DNA from: DASQZK01 sp963809925 | Lineage (GTDB): Bacteria > Bacteroidota > Bacteroidia > Bacteroidales > GCA-2748055 | Direction of reading: 5' to 3' | DNA: 64,000 nucleotides | NCBI GenBank assembly: GCA_963809925.1 | Contig: CAWELH010000008.1 | Location: 682,001-746,000 of the forward strand | Part shown: positions 8,908 through 17,386 of the stretch, piece by piece | Layout: each line of letters begins with the position of its first letter | Numbering within the stretch: the first letter of the stretch is position 1 | The notes under the pieces: model-generated | What the model was told of the DNA's origin: nothing | Database searches by the model: none | Seen by the model: only the letters and a program-made list of their open reading frames with translations | Made by a program: the position numbers and the translations under genes

Positions 8908-9951
8908 ATGAAAAATTTAATACTGGTTACGGGAGGAACGGGGTATATCGGTTCTCATACTGCCGTAGAGCTGATTAATGCAGGCTACGATGTTCTCATC
9001 GCCGACAATCTTTCCAACTCGAAGATTGAGGTCCTCGATGGGATTGAAAGTATCACCAGCAGGAGACCGTTTTTTGAAAAGATCGACCTCACCGATAACG
9101 GACGTGTCAATTCACTTTTCGATACCTATCCGGAGATCAAGGCCATCATCCATTTCGCCGCCTATAAAGCTGTAGGCGAGTCGGTGGATTTTCCCCTGAA
9201 GTATTATTTCAACAATCTGAACTCGCTGATCAATCTCCTGGAGAACATGATCCGGAAATCTGTCCCATCCATTGTATTCAGTTCATCATGCACGGTATAC
9301 GGAGAACCCGACCAGCTTCCGGTAACTGAGCAGGCCCCGGTGAAGCAGGCGAATTCGCCCTACGGCAATACAAAGCAGATCTCTGAGGAGATCCTCCGTG
9401 ATACACAACATGTTCACGATATCCTGAAGATCATATCCCTGCGGTATTTCAACCCCATCGGCGCTCATCCCTCGGCACTTATTGGTGAACTTCCTCTGGG
9501 CGTACCAAATAACCTGGTACCGTTTATAACGCAAACCGCCCTTGGGCTGAGAAAAGAACTGAGGGTCTTCGGGAATGACTATAACACTGCCGATGGTTCG
9601 GCAGTCAGGGATTATATCAATGTGGTGGACCTGGCAAAAGCCCATGTCGTTGCTATTGAACGCCTGCTCGGGAATAAAAACAAATCCGGTTTCGAGGTCT
9701 TTAATCTCGGCACAGGAAAAGGAAATTCCGTCATGGAAGTGTTACGGGCTTTTGAAAAAGTCACAGGACATAAGGTGAGCTATACCCTTGCTTCGAGGAG
9801 GCCGGGGGATGTAGAACAGGTATTTGCCGACACGACCTATGCCAATACGGAACTGGGCTGGAAGGCAGAAAAAAGCCTTGAGGAAACGCTGCTTTCGGCA
9901 TGGAAATGGGAAAATTATTACCGTAAAGTGATTGAAAAAAAAGATCAATGA
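8908..9951 (+). CDS. galE: UDP-glucose 4-epimerase
   Basis: Interconverts UDP-Glc and UDP-Gal (and often the HexNAc forms). Extended short-chain dehydrogenase: NAD-binding GGTGYIGSH at residue 9, catalytic SSSCTVYG and the YxxxK pair Tyr152/Lys156 in SPYGNTKQ. The length of 347 aa and the N(x)PIGAHPS segment match GalE. It follows the dehydrogenase after a 79-bp gap in which I could not find a confident promoter, so read-through from upstream is likely. It supplies galactose-type precursors to the same polysaccharide machinery. Confidence 0.95.
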   Translation: MKNLILVTGGTGYIGSHTAVELINAGYDVLIADNLSNSKIEVLDGIESITSRRPFFEKIDLTDNGRVNSLFDTYPEIKAIIHFAAYKAVGESVDFPLKYYFNNLNSLINLLENMIRKSVPSIVFSSSCTVYGEPDQLPVTEQAPVKQANSPYGNTKQISEEILRDTQHVHDILKIISLRYFNPIGAHPSALIGELPLGVPNNLVPFITQTALGLRKELRVFGNDYNTADGSAVRDYINVVDLAKAHVVAIERLLGNKNKSGFEVFNLGTGKGNSVMEVLRAFEKVTGHKVSYTLASRRPGDVEQVFADTTYANTELGWKAEKSLEETLLSAWKWENYYRKVIEKKDQ

Positions 9952-10001
9952 ACGACCCCATCCTGAAAAACGGGAACAAGCGAACAAAAACCGGAACTAA
10001 A

Positions 10002-11057
10002 ATGCAAAAGATACTGATTACAGGTGGAGCAGGATTTATCGGTTCACATGTTGTAAGGCTATTTGTTACCAAATACCCCGAATACCGGATTTTGAACCTG
10101 GATAAACTGACGTATGCCGGAAATCTTGAGAACCTGAGGGACATAGAAAAAAAACCGAATTATGAATTTATCCGCGGCGATATTGTCGATACGGAATTTA
10201 TAGAGGACCTCTTCAAGCGCCATAGCTTCGACGGTGTGATCCACCTGGCCGCCGAATCGCATGTAGACCGTTCCATTTCCAGCCCCATGGAGTTCATATT
10301 CACCAATCTCGTCGGCACGGCAAACCTTTTAAATGCGACCCGGACCAGCTGGAAAGGTCAATGTGAAAACAAGCGGTTTTATCATATCTCCACCGACGAA
10401 GTATACGGCAGTCTGGAGGATGTAGGCTTCTTTACAGAGGATACCCCTTATGACCCAAGAAGTCCGTATTCAGCGTCAAAAGCAGGTTCAGACCACCTCG
10501 TACGTGCGTATTTCAATACCTTTGGCCTTCCTGCCGTGATATCCAACTGCAGCAATAACTACGGACCAAACCAGTTTCCTGAAAAGCTCATCCCCCTGGC
10601 CATTAACAACATAAAGAACAACCGGAACATTCCGGTTTACGGCAAGGGAGAAAACATCCGCGACTGGCTCTACGTGGAAGATCATGCAAGAGCCATCGAT
10701 ATCATATTCCACAGGGGAATCGTGGGTGAGACCTACAATATTGGCGGGAATAACGAGTGGAAGAATATTGACCTCATCCGAAAACTCTGTGAGATCATGG
10801 ACAGGAAACTCTCACGTCCTTCCGGTACATCTGCTGAACTGATAGGTTTTGTCCGAGACAGGGCCGGACACGACCTCCGGTATGCCATCGATTCATCAAA
10901 AATCCAACAGGAACTTGGCTGGTCGCCATCACTGAAATTCGAGGAAGGCCTTGAAAAAACCGTTGCCTGGTATCTTGACAATGAAGAATGGCTGGAGCAT
11001 ATCGTTTCCGGGGATTATGCGAAGTATTATGAGGCGATGTATGTTGGGAGGAAGTGA
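10002..11057 (+). CDS. rfbB: dTDP-glucose 4,6-dehydratase
   Basis: Second enzyme of dTDP-rhamnose and other deoxysugar pathways. Seen: GGAGFIGSHVVR, the NLDKLTYAGNLENL cofactor segment, active-site STDEVYGSL (Asp-Glu pair), YSASKAGSDHLVRAY (Tyr/Lys), NCSNNYGP and the C-terminal RDRAGHDLRYAIDSSK. I start at MQKILITGG (10002); an earlier ATG at 9948 overlaps the galE stop as ATGA and would add 18 unconserved residues, so coupling through that codon cannot be excluded. The rfbA, rfbC and rfbD partners are not in the window. Confidence 0.94.
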   Translation: MQKILITGGAGFIGSHVVRLFVTKYPEYRILNLDKLTYAGNLENLRDIEKKPNYEFIRGDIVDTEFIEDLFKRHSFDGVIHLAAESHVDRSISSPMEFIFTNLVGTANLLNATRTSWKGQCENKRFYHISTDEVYGSLEDVGFFTEDTPYDPRSPYSASKAGSDHLVRAYFNTFGLPAVISNCSNNYGPNQFPEKLIPLAINNIKNNRNIPVYGKGENIRDWLYVEDHARAIDIIFHRGIVGETYNIGGNNEWKNIDLIRKLCEIMDRKLSRPSGTSAELIGFVRDRAGHDLRYAIDSSKIQQELGWSPSLKFEEGLEKTVAWYLDNEEWLEHIVSGDYAKYYEAMYVGRK

Positions 11058-11071
11058 TTTCCCATCTGTAG

Positions 11072-11089
11072 CCATGGATTTATCCATGG
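11072..11089. repeat. Perfect hairpin CCATGGATTTATCCATGG
   Basis: An 8-bp perfect inverted repeat with a 2-nt loop between the convergent rfbB and glmS genes. The preceding bases ATCTGTAG and the hairpin recur almost identically at 53724-53749 (arms CCATGGGT/ACCCATGG), so this is a member of a dispersed family, not a local accident. Confidence 0.75.
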
Positions 11090-11127
11090 TTTCGAAAATG
11101 TTTCATCCGAACCACACCCCCACTGCG

Positions 11128-11153
11128 TCCGCCGTAGCTTCAGCGAAGGCGGA
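11128..11153. repeat. Inverted repeat TCCGCC/GGCGGA
   Basis: Six-bp arms at 11128-11133 and 11148-11153 enclose a 14-nt loop, directly against the glmS stop codon. There is no T tract, so it is not a classic terminator, though it could stop or protect transcripts from either side. A related copy in the opposite orientation lies at 35988-36016. Confidence 0.6.
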
Positions 11154-12992
11154 TCACTCCACAGTCACCGACTTAGCCAAATTCCGGGGTTGATCAACAT
11201 TACAACCTCTCAAAACGGCAATATGATAGGCGATAAGCTGTAGAGGAATTACAGCGAGAAGGGCTGTCAGCTTTTCGTTGGCATCCGGGATCTCGAGGAT
11301 ATAATCGGCCATGCCGCCAATGTTTTCATCGCCGGGATTCACGATGGCGATGACGACACCGTTTCTGGCTTTAACTTCCTGGATATTGGACACGATCTTT
11401 TCGTATGATTTGTCCCTGGTTGCGATGACAACCACCGGCATATTGCGGTCGATCAGGGCGATAGGTCCGTGTTTCATTTCGGCAGCGGGGTATCCCTCAG
11501 CGTGGATGTATGAAATTTCTTTAAGTTTCAGGGCGCCTTCCAGCGCAACGGGGAATGAATAGCCTCTTCCGAGGTAGAGGAAATTGGTTACGTTCTGAAA
11601 CTTCCCGGCAATTTCTTTAAACTTTTCGTTGGACTTAAGAATAGTCTCTATTTTTTCAGGTATCTGTGAAAGCTCCCTGATCAATTCATGGTATCTGACA
11701 GCCTCTATCAAGCCACGCTTGTAGCCTAACATAAAGGCCATCATCGTAAGAACCGTAACCTGGGCTGTGAAGGCCTTCGTAGATGCCACGCCGATTTCCG
11801 GGCCGGCATGAGTATAGACACCGGCATGTGTTTCTCTGGAGATGCTGGAACCGACAACGTTACAAATGCCGATGACGGTAGCACCGGCTTCCTTGGCCAG
11901 CTGAATAGCAGCAAGGGTGTCGGCAGTTTCGCCGCTCTGACTTATGGCAATGATGACATCCTCACTGGTAATGAGCGGATTCCTGTATCTGAATTCTGAA
12001 GCGTATTCAACTTCAACGGGTATGCGTGCCACATCTTCGAAGAGGTATTCTCCCACCATACCGGCATGCCATGAAGTACCACAGCCGATAATGATTATGC
12101 GTTTGGCTCTGATGAGCTTATCTTCAACCGTATAGAGCCCCCCGAGCCGGATCCCTGAAAAATCTTTTTGGATCCTTCCTCTGAATGTATCCTGGATGGA
12201 CCTGGGCTGCTCAAAGATCTCCTTCAGCATGAAGTGATCGTAGCCGTTCTTTTCAATCGCACTGATACCAAGATCGAGTATCTCAATTTTCGGCACCAGT
12301 TTATTATCATTCTGAATGGTTTTCAGGATAAGCTCATCGCGTTTGATGATGGCCACATCCTCATTATTCAGGTAGATGACACGGTCGGTATATTGCACTA
12401 TCGGTGTTGCATCGGAAGCAACAAAATATTCGCCGTCGCCGATACCGAGCACCAGCGGGCTACTTTTACGTGCAGCAAAAATGGTGTCGGGTTCATCCTT
12501 GCATAAAACCACGAGGCCATATGCACCAACCACTTTTGTTAGGGCAAGCCTGATCGCAATCTCTGCAGCTACGGTCCCTTTCTGGTAGATATATTCAATA
12601 AGGTTTGCAAGTACTTCTGTATCTGTGTCACTCTGGAAAGTATAACCGCTTTCGGCAAGCTTTGCCTTGAGCGTCGTATAATTTTCGATGATACCGTTGT
12701 GAATAATCGTAAAATGCCCGTTCATGGAGGTATGTGGATGGGCATTTATATCGTTCGGTTCACCATGAGTAGCCCAACGAGTGTGACCAATACCTATAGT
12801 ACCCGCCACATTTTTACCATCGACGAACTTCTCAAGGTCGCTGACTTTTCCTTTCCGTTTGTATGTTCTGACCTGATCATCAAGAATTGCAACACCGGCG
12901 GAATCATATCCGCGATATTCAAGTCTTTTCAGTCCGGTGATAAGGATGTTATATGCATTCCTTTCACCAATGTAACCGACTATACCGCACAT
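11154..12992 (-). CDS. glmS: Glutamine--fructose-6-phosphate aminotransferase
   Basis: Makes glucosamine-6-phosphate, the entry step to UDP-GlcNAc for murein, lipid A and the Wbp-type sugars nearby. The N-terminal class II glutamine amidotransferase begins MCGIVGYIGERN with the nucleophilic Cys right after Met, followed by RLEYRGYDSAG and HTRWATHGEP. Two SIS sugar-isomerase domains follow (IIIGCGTSWHAG, AISQSGETADT, LGRGYSFPVALEGALKLKE), and the conserved C-terminal NLAKSVTVE is present. Length 612 aa. It is the last gene of a three-gene minus-strand operon, 5 bp after the DUF4270 gene. No glmS ribozyme is possible in so short a leader. Confidence 0.97.
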   Translation of the reverse strand: MCGIVGYIGERNAYNILITGLKRLEYRGYDSAGVAILDDQVRTYKRKGKVSDLEKFVDGKNVAGTIGIGHTRWATHGEPNDINAHPHTSMNGHFTIIHNGIIENYTTLKAKLAESGYTFQSDTDTEVLANLIEYIYQKGTVAAEIAIRLALTKVVGAYGLVVLCKDEPDTIFAARKSSPLVLGIGDGEYFVASDATPIVQYTDRVIYLNNEDVAIIKRDELILKTIQNDNKLVPKIEILDLGISAIEKNGYDHFMLKEIFEQPRSIQDTFRGRIQKDFSGIRLGGLYTVEDKLIRAKRIIIIGCGTSWHAGMVGEYLFEDVARIPVEVEYASEFRYRNPLITSEDVIIAISQSGETADTLAAIQLAKEAGATVIGICNVVGSSISRETHAGVYTHAGPEIGVASTKAFTAQVTVLTMMAFMLGYKRGLIEAVRYHELIRELSQIPEKIETILKSNEKFKEIAGKFQNVTNFLYLGRGYSFPVALEGALKLKEISYIHAEGYPAAEMKHGPIALIDRNMPVVVIATRDKSYEKIVSNIQEVKARNGVVIAIVNPGDENIGGMADYILEIPDANEKLTALLAVIPLQLIAYHIAVLRGCNVDQPRNLAKSVTVE

Positions 12993-12997
12993 AATTT

Positions 12998-14326
12998 CTA
13001 AAGATCTGTATAGATAATCCTTAATCTGATCCCGGAATTTCCCGAGTTCTTCAAAATTGTCCTGGCGGGCGACTGATAATTTTTGTCTGCAATGAGAACA
13101 AACTCCATATTATCAATGGCACCATCAATATAACTCTGGAGCTGGAAGCTGATATTGAAAACATAGTCGTTCTGCCGTATATAATTGTAATAACCATTGA
13201 AAACGACTTTGGTTTTACTGTCAAAGCCTGTAGATTGATCAAGAAGTTCATCCAGAAGAAGACCAAACTTGCCATTTTTATCTACTGTTGCCAGCACCAG
13301 CCTGTCAGGGAAATCACCAGAATTGATGAAAGTGGTATCTGTGGGGATGATCAATTCTGCTTTATTAATAACGAGGTTGGTGCTGTCGAGCCATTTTTCA
13401 ATACCGGGGAAGCTCAGTCTGGTGTTCAGTCCCGACATTCCGGACACAAAAAGCAGCGTGTCCTGGGCATCCTGGTTATCGATTCCTGAGGAAGCTAAGG
13501 AACCGGCATAATCATGGGTATAAAAGTTCCCTTTCACATAAGTATTTGAAAAGACCATGGTATATACTGCATCCAGCGAATCTGAAACGGCTCTGGTAGT
13601 ATCGTTTTTAAAATAAAGCCTCATGGCTGTCGCAACACTTCCATCGTCAATATTTATTGTAGCGATGCTGCCACCGTCGCCGGTTACCGCATCGGTATTG
13701 ATAAAAAGCCCTTTGAAAACGTCACCAAAATCATTTGGATCAACAAATATGGAATCATCGGCGGTAAGGAACTTATTGAGAAAATCCTGATTTGTAATGG
13801 GGATACGAATGGTCTTATCAATGGCAGGATGAAATGTAGCACTTCCGAGTTCTACAGGGTTATAGAACGGCGTCGGATCGGCGTCGGAATAGTAGGTCGA
13901 ATCGCCGAACAAATCGGTGGTCACTTCAAATACCCTTACGGTTTGAGAAATAGCATCACCAAAAGTTGTGTCGACCGCCAGGATGAGGATGAGAGAGTCG
14001 ATCTCCCTTCCGGTTTCCAGGCTACGGTAGGTGATGTTTTGTATCGGTGCCATGAATTGGGCACGTGTGAACCCGAAAACGTTATCACGCATACTCCCGA
14101 CCATCGCTTTGGAATTGAATCTCGTATCCTCAATCCTGCCGAGGGTGGTCCAGGCTTTGATTTGTGTGAGTGAATCAAATTTAATTGTTATATTATCGGA
14201 GTCAGGAAGAAGATCTCTACCTAAAAATGTAGGGTTTTCAGTGCAGGCGGTAAAAAAAATGATGACTCCCGAAATTATTCCTATAATGCTTTTTCTCAGC
14301 GGAAAGTGGTTAAATCTTACTTTCAT
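12998..14326 (-). CDS. DUF4270 family lipoprotein
   Basis: A secreted lipoprotein: basic N-terminus, hydrophobic stretch and lipobox FFTAC. The mature part (TENPTFLGRDLLPDSDNITIKFDS) matches the DUF4270 family, widespread in Bacteroidota and of unknown function; the beta-rich composition suggests an outer-membrane-anchored or surface domain. Length 442 aa is normal. The gene lies between the GT5-like gene (3 bp upstream) and glmS (5 bp downstream), and this trio is a recurring arrangement in the phylum as far as I recall, which hints at a link to envelope glycan metabolism without proving one. Confidence 0.82.
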   Translation of the reverse strand: MKVRFNHFPLRKSIIGIISGVIIFFTACTENPTFLGRDLLPDSDNITIKFDSLTQIKAWTTLGRIEDTRFNSKAMVGSMRDNVFGFTRAQFMAPIQNITYRSLETGREIDSLILILAVDTTFGDAISQTVRVFEVTTDLFGDSTYYSDADPTPFYNPVELGSATFHPAIDKTIRIPITNQDFLNKFLTADDSIFVDPNDFGDVFKGLFINTDAVTGDGGSIATINIDDGSVATAMRLYFKNDTTRAVSDSLDAVYTMVFSNTYVKGNFYTHDYAGSLASSGIDNQDAQDTLLFVSGMSGLNTRLSFPGIEKWLDSTNLVINKAELIIPTDTTFINSGDFPDRLVLATVDKNGKFGLLLDELLDQSTGFDSKTKVVFNGYYNYIRQNDYVFNISFQLQSYIDGAIDNMEFVLIADKNYQSPARTILKNSGNSGIRLRIIYTDL

Positions 14327-14329
14327 CCT

Positions 14330-15142
14330 TTACTTTTCTGTTAAAATATTATCATAAAAAACGGAATAAGCATCAATATATTCTTCGGGAGACTGAAAAT
14401 CTAGTACGGGAATTTCAAGACTATTGATCATTTTGTCGATCTCCGGTGGCAAATTTGTGCTTCCCTTTATTACCCCGTCTGAATACCGGAATACAAGTCG
14501 GGCAATGTTCTCGAAGGATGGGTCGCCGATAGCTTCGATGTCATCCGCACTTATCCCCTCAAAGGCCACCTTTTTGGCAAAATCTTTTCCCAAACTTCCA
14601 TTGAAAGCATCATTGTAGGCTGAGAAGACCACTTTTGAATTTGCAAAAAGTGGTTCTTCATTGTAAGATTTCTTGATGTATAAAGGCACAAGGCTTGTAA
14701 ACCACCCATGGCAATGTATCACATCTGGTGACCATCTCAACTTCTTGACCGTCTCGATCACTCCCCTGGCAAAAAATATCATTCTCTCATCATTGTCCGG
14801 ATAGAACCGGCCTTTCGTATCTTTCAATACTGATTTTCTGTGAAAGTAGTCCTCGTTGTCGATAAAATAGACCTGCATCCTGGCTGACTGTATAGAAGCA
14901 ACTTTAATGATCAGCGGGTGATCGGTATCATCAATGATCAAATTCATCCCCGAAAGCCTAATTACCTCATGCAACTGGTTCCTTCTCTCATTAATGTTTC
15001 CAAATCGCGGCATAAATGTTCTTATCTCTCTGCCCTTCTCCTGGATTCCCTGGGGCAGAAACCTTCCTATCCTCGACATTTCCGTTTCTGGTAGGTAGGG
15101 TGTAATTTCCTGTGAGACGAAAAGAATCTTTAAATTTTCCAT
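14330..15142 (-). CDS. Starch/glycogen synthase N-terminal-like protein (GT5 half)
   Basis: Similar to the N-terminal Rossmann half of ADP-glucose-type glycogen synthases: KILFVSQEITPY at the start, PRFGNINERRNQLHEV, VYFIDNEDYFHR, DNDERMIFFARGVIETVKKL and DVIHCHGWFTSLVPLYIK. At 270 aa it stops where the C-terminal catalytic half should begin, and the canonical KTGGL substrate loop is replaced by ETEMSRIG. So it probably lacks normal synthase activity. It is not a fresh truncation: the reading frame ends cleanly and the next gene follows after 3 bp. Similar short proteins are known in Bacteroidota. Role unknown; a regulatory or binding function is conceivable. Confidence 0.8.
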   Translation of the reverse strand: MENLKILFVSQEITPYLPETEMSRIGRFLPQGIQEKGREIRTFMPRFGNINERRNQLHEVIRLSGMNLIIDDTDHPLIIKVASIQSARMQVYFIDNEDYFHRKSVLKDTKGRFYPDNDERMIFFARGVIETVKKLRWSPDVIHCHGWFTSLVPLYIKKSYNEEPLFANSKVVFSAYNDAFNGSLGKDFAKKVAFEGISADDIEAIGDPSFENIARLVFRYSDGVIKGSTNLPPEIDKMINSLEIPVLDFQSPEEYIDAYSVFYDNILTEK

Positions 15143-15170
15143 TTGAAGCCGATTGTTTCAACGAACATGC

Positions 15171-15178
15171 AAAGATAT
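15171..15178 (-). promoter_or_regulatory. -7 element TATCTTTG for the GT5/DUF4270/glmS operon
   Basis: Exact TAnnTTTG match on the minus strand, 28 bp before the ATG of the GT5-like gene. It is the only good promoter candidate for this three-gene operon. No convincing -33 element was found at 19-21 bp. Confidence 0.6.
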
Positions 15179-15591
15179 GAAAAAATCTTGGAATGTAATT
15201 AATACGCTGGATCAGGATATTTTGTGTAAAGGTAGTAGATACGTCAAGGTTTTAAAAATCTGGAGCCATAAAAAACTCAACGATTTTTAGACCGGTTTGG
15301 AAACGTTTAAATTTACAAAATGACGTAGTATTATGAATGACAAAGACAAACAACGATGATTTTGAGATCCCGCAGGAAGCACTTTGCAAGATCAAATCAC
15401 AATCTAAACTGGATGATTTCTTCCATGGGCTATATAAACAGTAGTTCGAAATTCGACATTCGTTATTCGATATTCGTTATCCAATATTCCTTTAACTCCC
15501 TCACTGCCCTCGCTACCCCTGACCCCTGAGAGGGGAAGTCCATCGCACCACCAGTTTCTAAAAACCACCAGTTACCAGGATGTCCTCAAAC
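15179..15591. other. Intergenic stretch with no confident gene
   Basis: About 410 bp between the GT5 operon promoter and the 234-bp array. It holds one 35-codon reading frame (15337-15444, listed separately) and, from about 15445, low-complexity sequence made of ATTCG-type words and CTCCCT words that also appear at the borders of the array. No RNA gene or terminator recognised. Confidence 0.5.
15337..15444 (+). pseudogene. 35-codon frame, possible transposase N-terminal remnant
   Basis: Encodes MTKTNNDDFEIPQEALCKIK, then a segment ending LDDFFHGLYKQ, then stop. This resembles in style the first residues of some IS256-type transposases, in which an EALxxIKSxxDLxxF-like stretch precedes the conserved domain, but the match is from memory and short. 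No downstream transposase sequence follows; repeat DNA begins at once. It could equally be a chance ORF. Confidence 0.25.
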
Positions 15592-17283
15592 TACGAAACT
15601 CCTCCCTTCGAAATTCAACATTCGTTATTCGATATCCGACATTCAATTCATAGTACGAACCCATGGATATTTACAGGAAACCACTCCATGCTTATTTTTG
15701 GCTTTCCAATTACCACCAACCACGGGCAAAACCGTGGCTATCATTGGGCTACCGCTCTGCGGTTCTGCGAATAGACCAACCCTGCATTTTCTATCGCTCT
15801 CTGCCACCAACGGAGGCATCTTTATTACGAACCTCCTCCCTTCGAAATTCAACATTCGTTATTCGATATCCGACATTCAATTCATAGTACGAACCCATGG
15901 ATATTTACAGGAAACCACTCCATGCTTATTTTTGGCTTTCCAATTACCACCAACCACGGGCAAAACCGTGGCTATCATTGGGCTACCGCTCTGCGGTTCT
16001 GCGAATAGACCAACCCTGCATTTTCTATCGCTCTCTGCCACCAACGGAGGCATCTTTGTTACGAACCTCCTCCCTTCGAAATTCAACATTCGTTATTCGA
16101 TATCCGACATTCAATTCATAGTACGAACCCATGGATATTTACAGGAAACCACTCCATGCTTATTTTTGGCTTTCCAATTACCACCAACCACGGGCAAAAC
16201 CGTGGCTATCATTGGGCTACCGCTCTGCGGTTCTGCGAATAGACCAACCCTGCATTTTCTATCGCTCTCTGCCACCAACGGAGGCATCTTTATTACGAAC
16301 CTCCTCCCTTCGAAATTCAACATTCGTTATTCGATATCCGACATTCAATTCATAGTACGAACCCATGGATATTTACAGGAAACCACTCCATGCTTATTTT
16401 TGGCTTTCCAATTACCACCAACCACGGGCAAAACCGTGGCTATCATTGGGCTACCGCTCTGCGGTTCTGCGAATAGACCAACCCTGCATTTTCTATCGCT
16501 CTCTGCCACCTACGGAGGCATCTTTGTTACGAACCTCCTCCCTTCGAAATTCAACATTCGTTATTCGATATTCGACATTCAATTCATAGTACGAACCCAT
16601 GGATATTTACAGGAAACCACACCATGCTTATTTTTGGCTTTCCAATTACCACCAACCACGGGCAAAACCGTGGCTATCATTGGGCTACCGCTCTGCGGTT
16701 CTGCGAATAGACCAACCCTGCATTTTCTATCGCTCTCTGCCACCAACGGAGGCATCTTTATTACGAACCTCCTCCCTTCGAAATTCAACATTCGTTATTC
16801 GATATCCGACATTCAATTCATAGTACGAACCCATGGATATTTACAGGAAACCACTCCATGCTTATTTTTGGCTTTCCAATTACCACCAACCACGGGCAAA
16901 ACCGTGGCTATCATTGGGCTACCGCTCTGCGGTTCTGCGAATAGACCAACCCTGCATTTTCTATCGCTCTCTGCCACCAACGGAGGCATCTTTGTTACGA
17001 ACCTCCTCCCTTCGAAATTCAACATTCGTTATTCGATATTCGACATTCAATTCATAGTACGAACCCATGGATATTTACAGGAAACCACTCCATGCTTATT
17101 TTTGGCTTTCCAATTACCACCAACCACGGGCAAAACCGTGGCTATCATTGGGCTACCGCTCTGCGGTTCTGCGAATAGACCAACCCTGCATTTTCTATCG
17201 CTCTTTGCCACCAACGGAGGCATCTTTGTTACGAACCTCCTCCCTTCGAAATTCAACATTCGTTATTCGATATTCGACATTCA
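15592..17283. repeat. 234-bp tandem repeat array, seven copies plus a partial
   Basis: Seven near-identical units begin at 15661, 15895, 16129, 16363, 16597, 16831 and 17065, preceded by a partial unit from 15592. Each contains the hairpin CCACGGGCAAAACCGTGG (first copy 15720-15737), then CTATCATTGGG and an imperfect ACCGC/GCGGT stem, and ends in AT-rich words such as ATTCGTTATTCGAT. The hairpin pair is a variant of the one in the islands at 36 kb and 54 kb. Copies 1, 3 and 5 read TTTATTACG while 2, 4, 6 and 7 read TTTGTTACG, pointing to duplication in dimers. The period is a multiple of three, so several frames stay open; I see no real protein in it. Confidence 0.92.
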
Positions 17284-17360
17284 TTTAACCCTATCACTCC
17301 CTAACTCCCTAACTCCCTCAAATAAATTCCTCTCAGCCTGCCTTGAATCACAACTTTTTA

Positions 17361-17368
17361 TAATTTTG
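17361..17368 (+). promoter_or_regulatory. panC -7 element TAATTTTG
   Basis: Exact TAnnTTTG match 18 bp before the panC ATG at 17387, outside the repeat array. It indicates that panC is transcribed from unique sequence and not from within the repeats. Confidence 0.6.
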
Positions 17369-17386
17369 CACATATTTCTGAAAAGG

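Noticed and set aside
12993..12997. glmS ribozyme before glmS
   Set aside because: Only 5 bp separate glmS from the DUF4270 gene, so there is no room for the ribozyme.
15592..17283. Tandem repeats read as a CRISPR array or as a repetitive protein
   Set aside because: Units are 234 bp with no short repeat/variable spacer pattern, and the open frames exist in several registers and on both strands only because the period is divisible by three.
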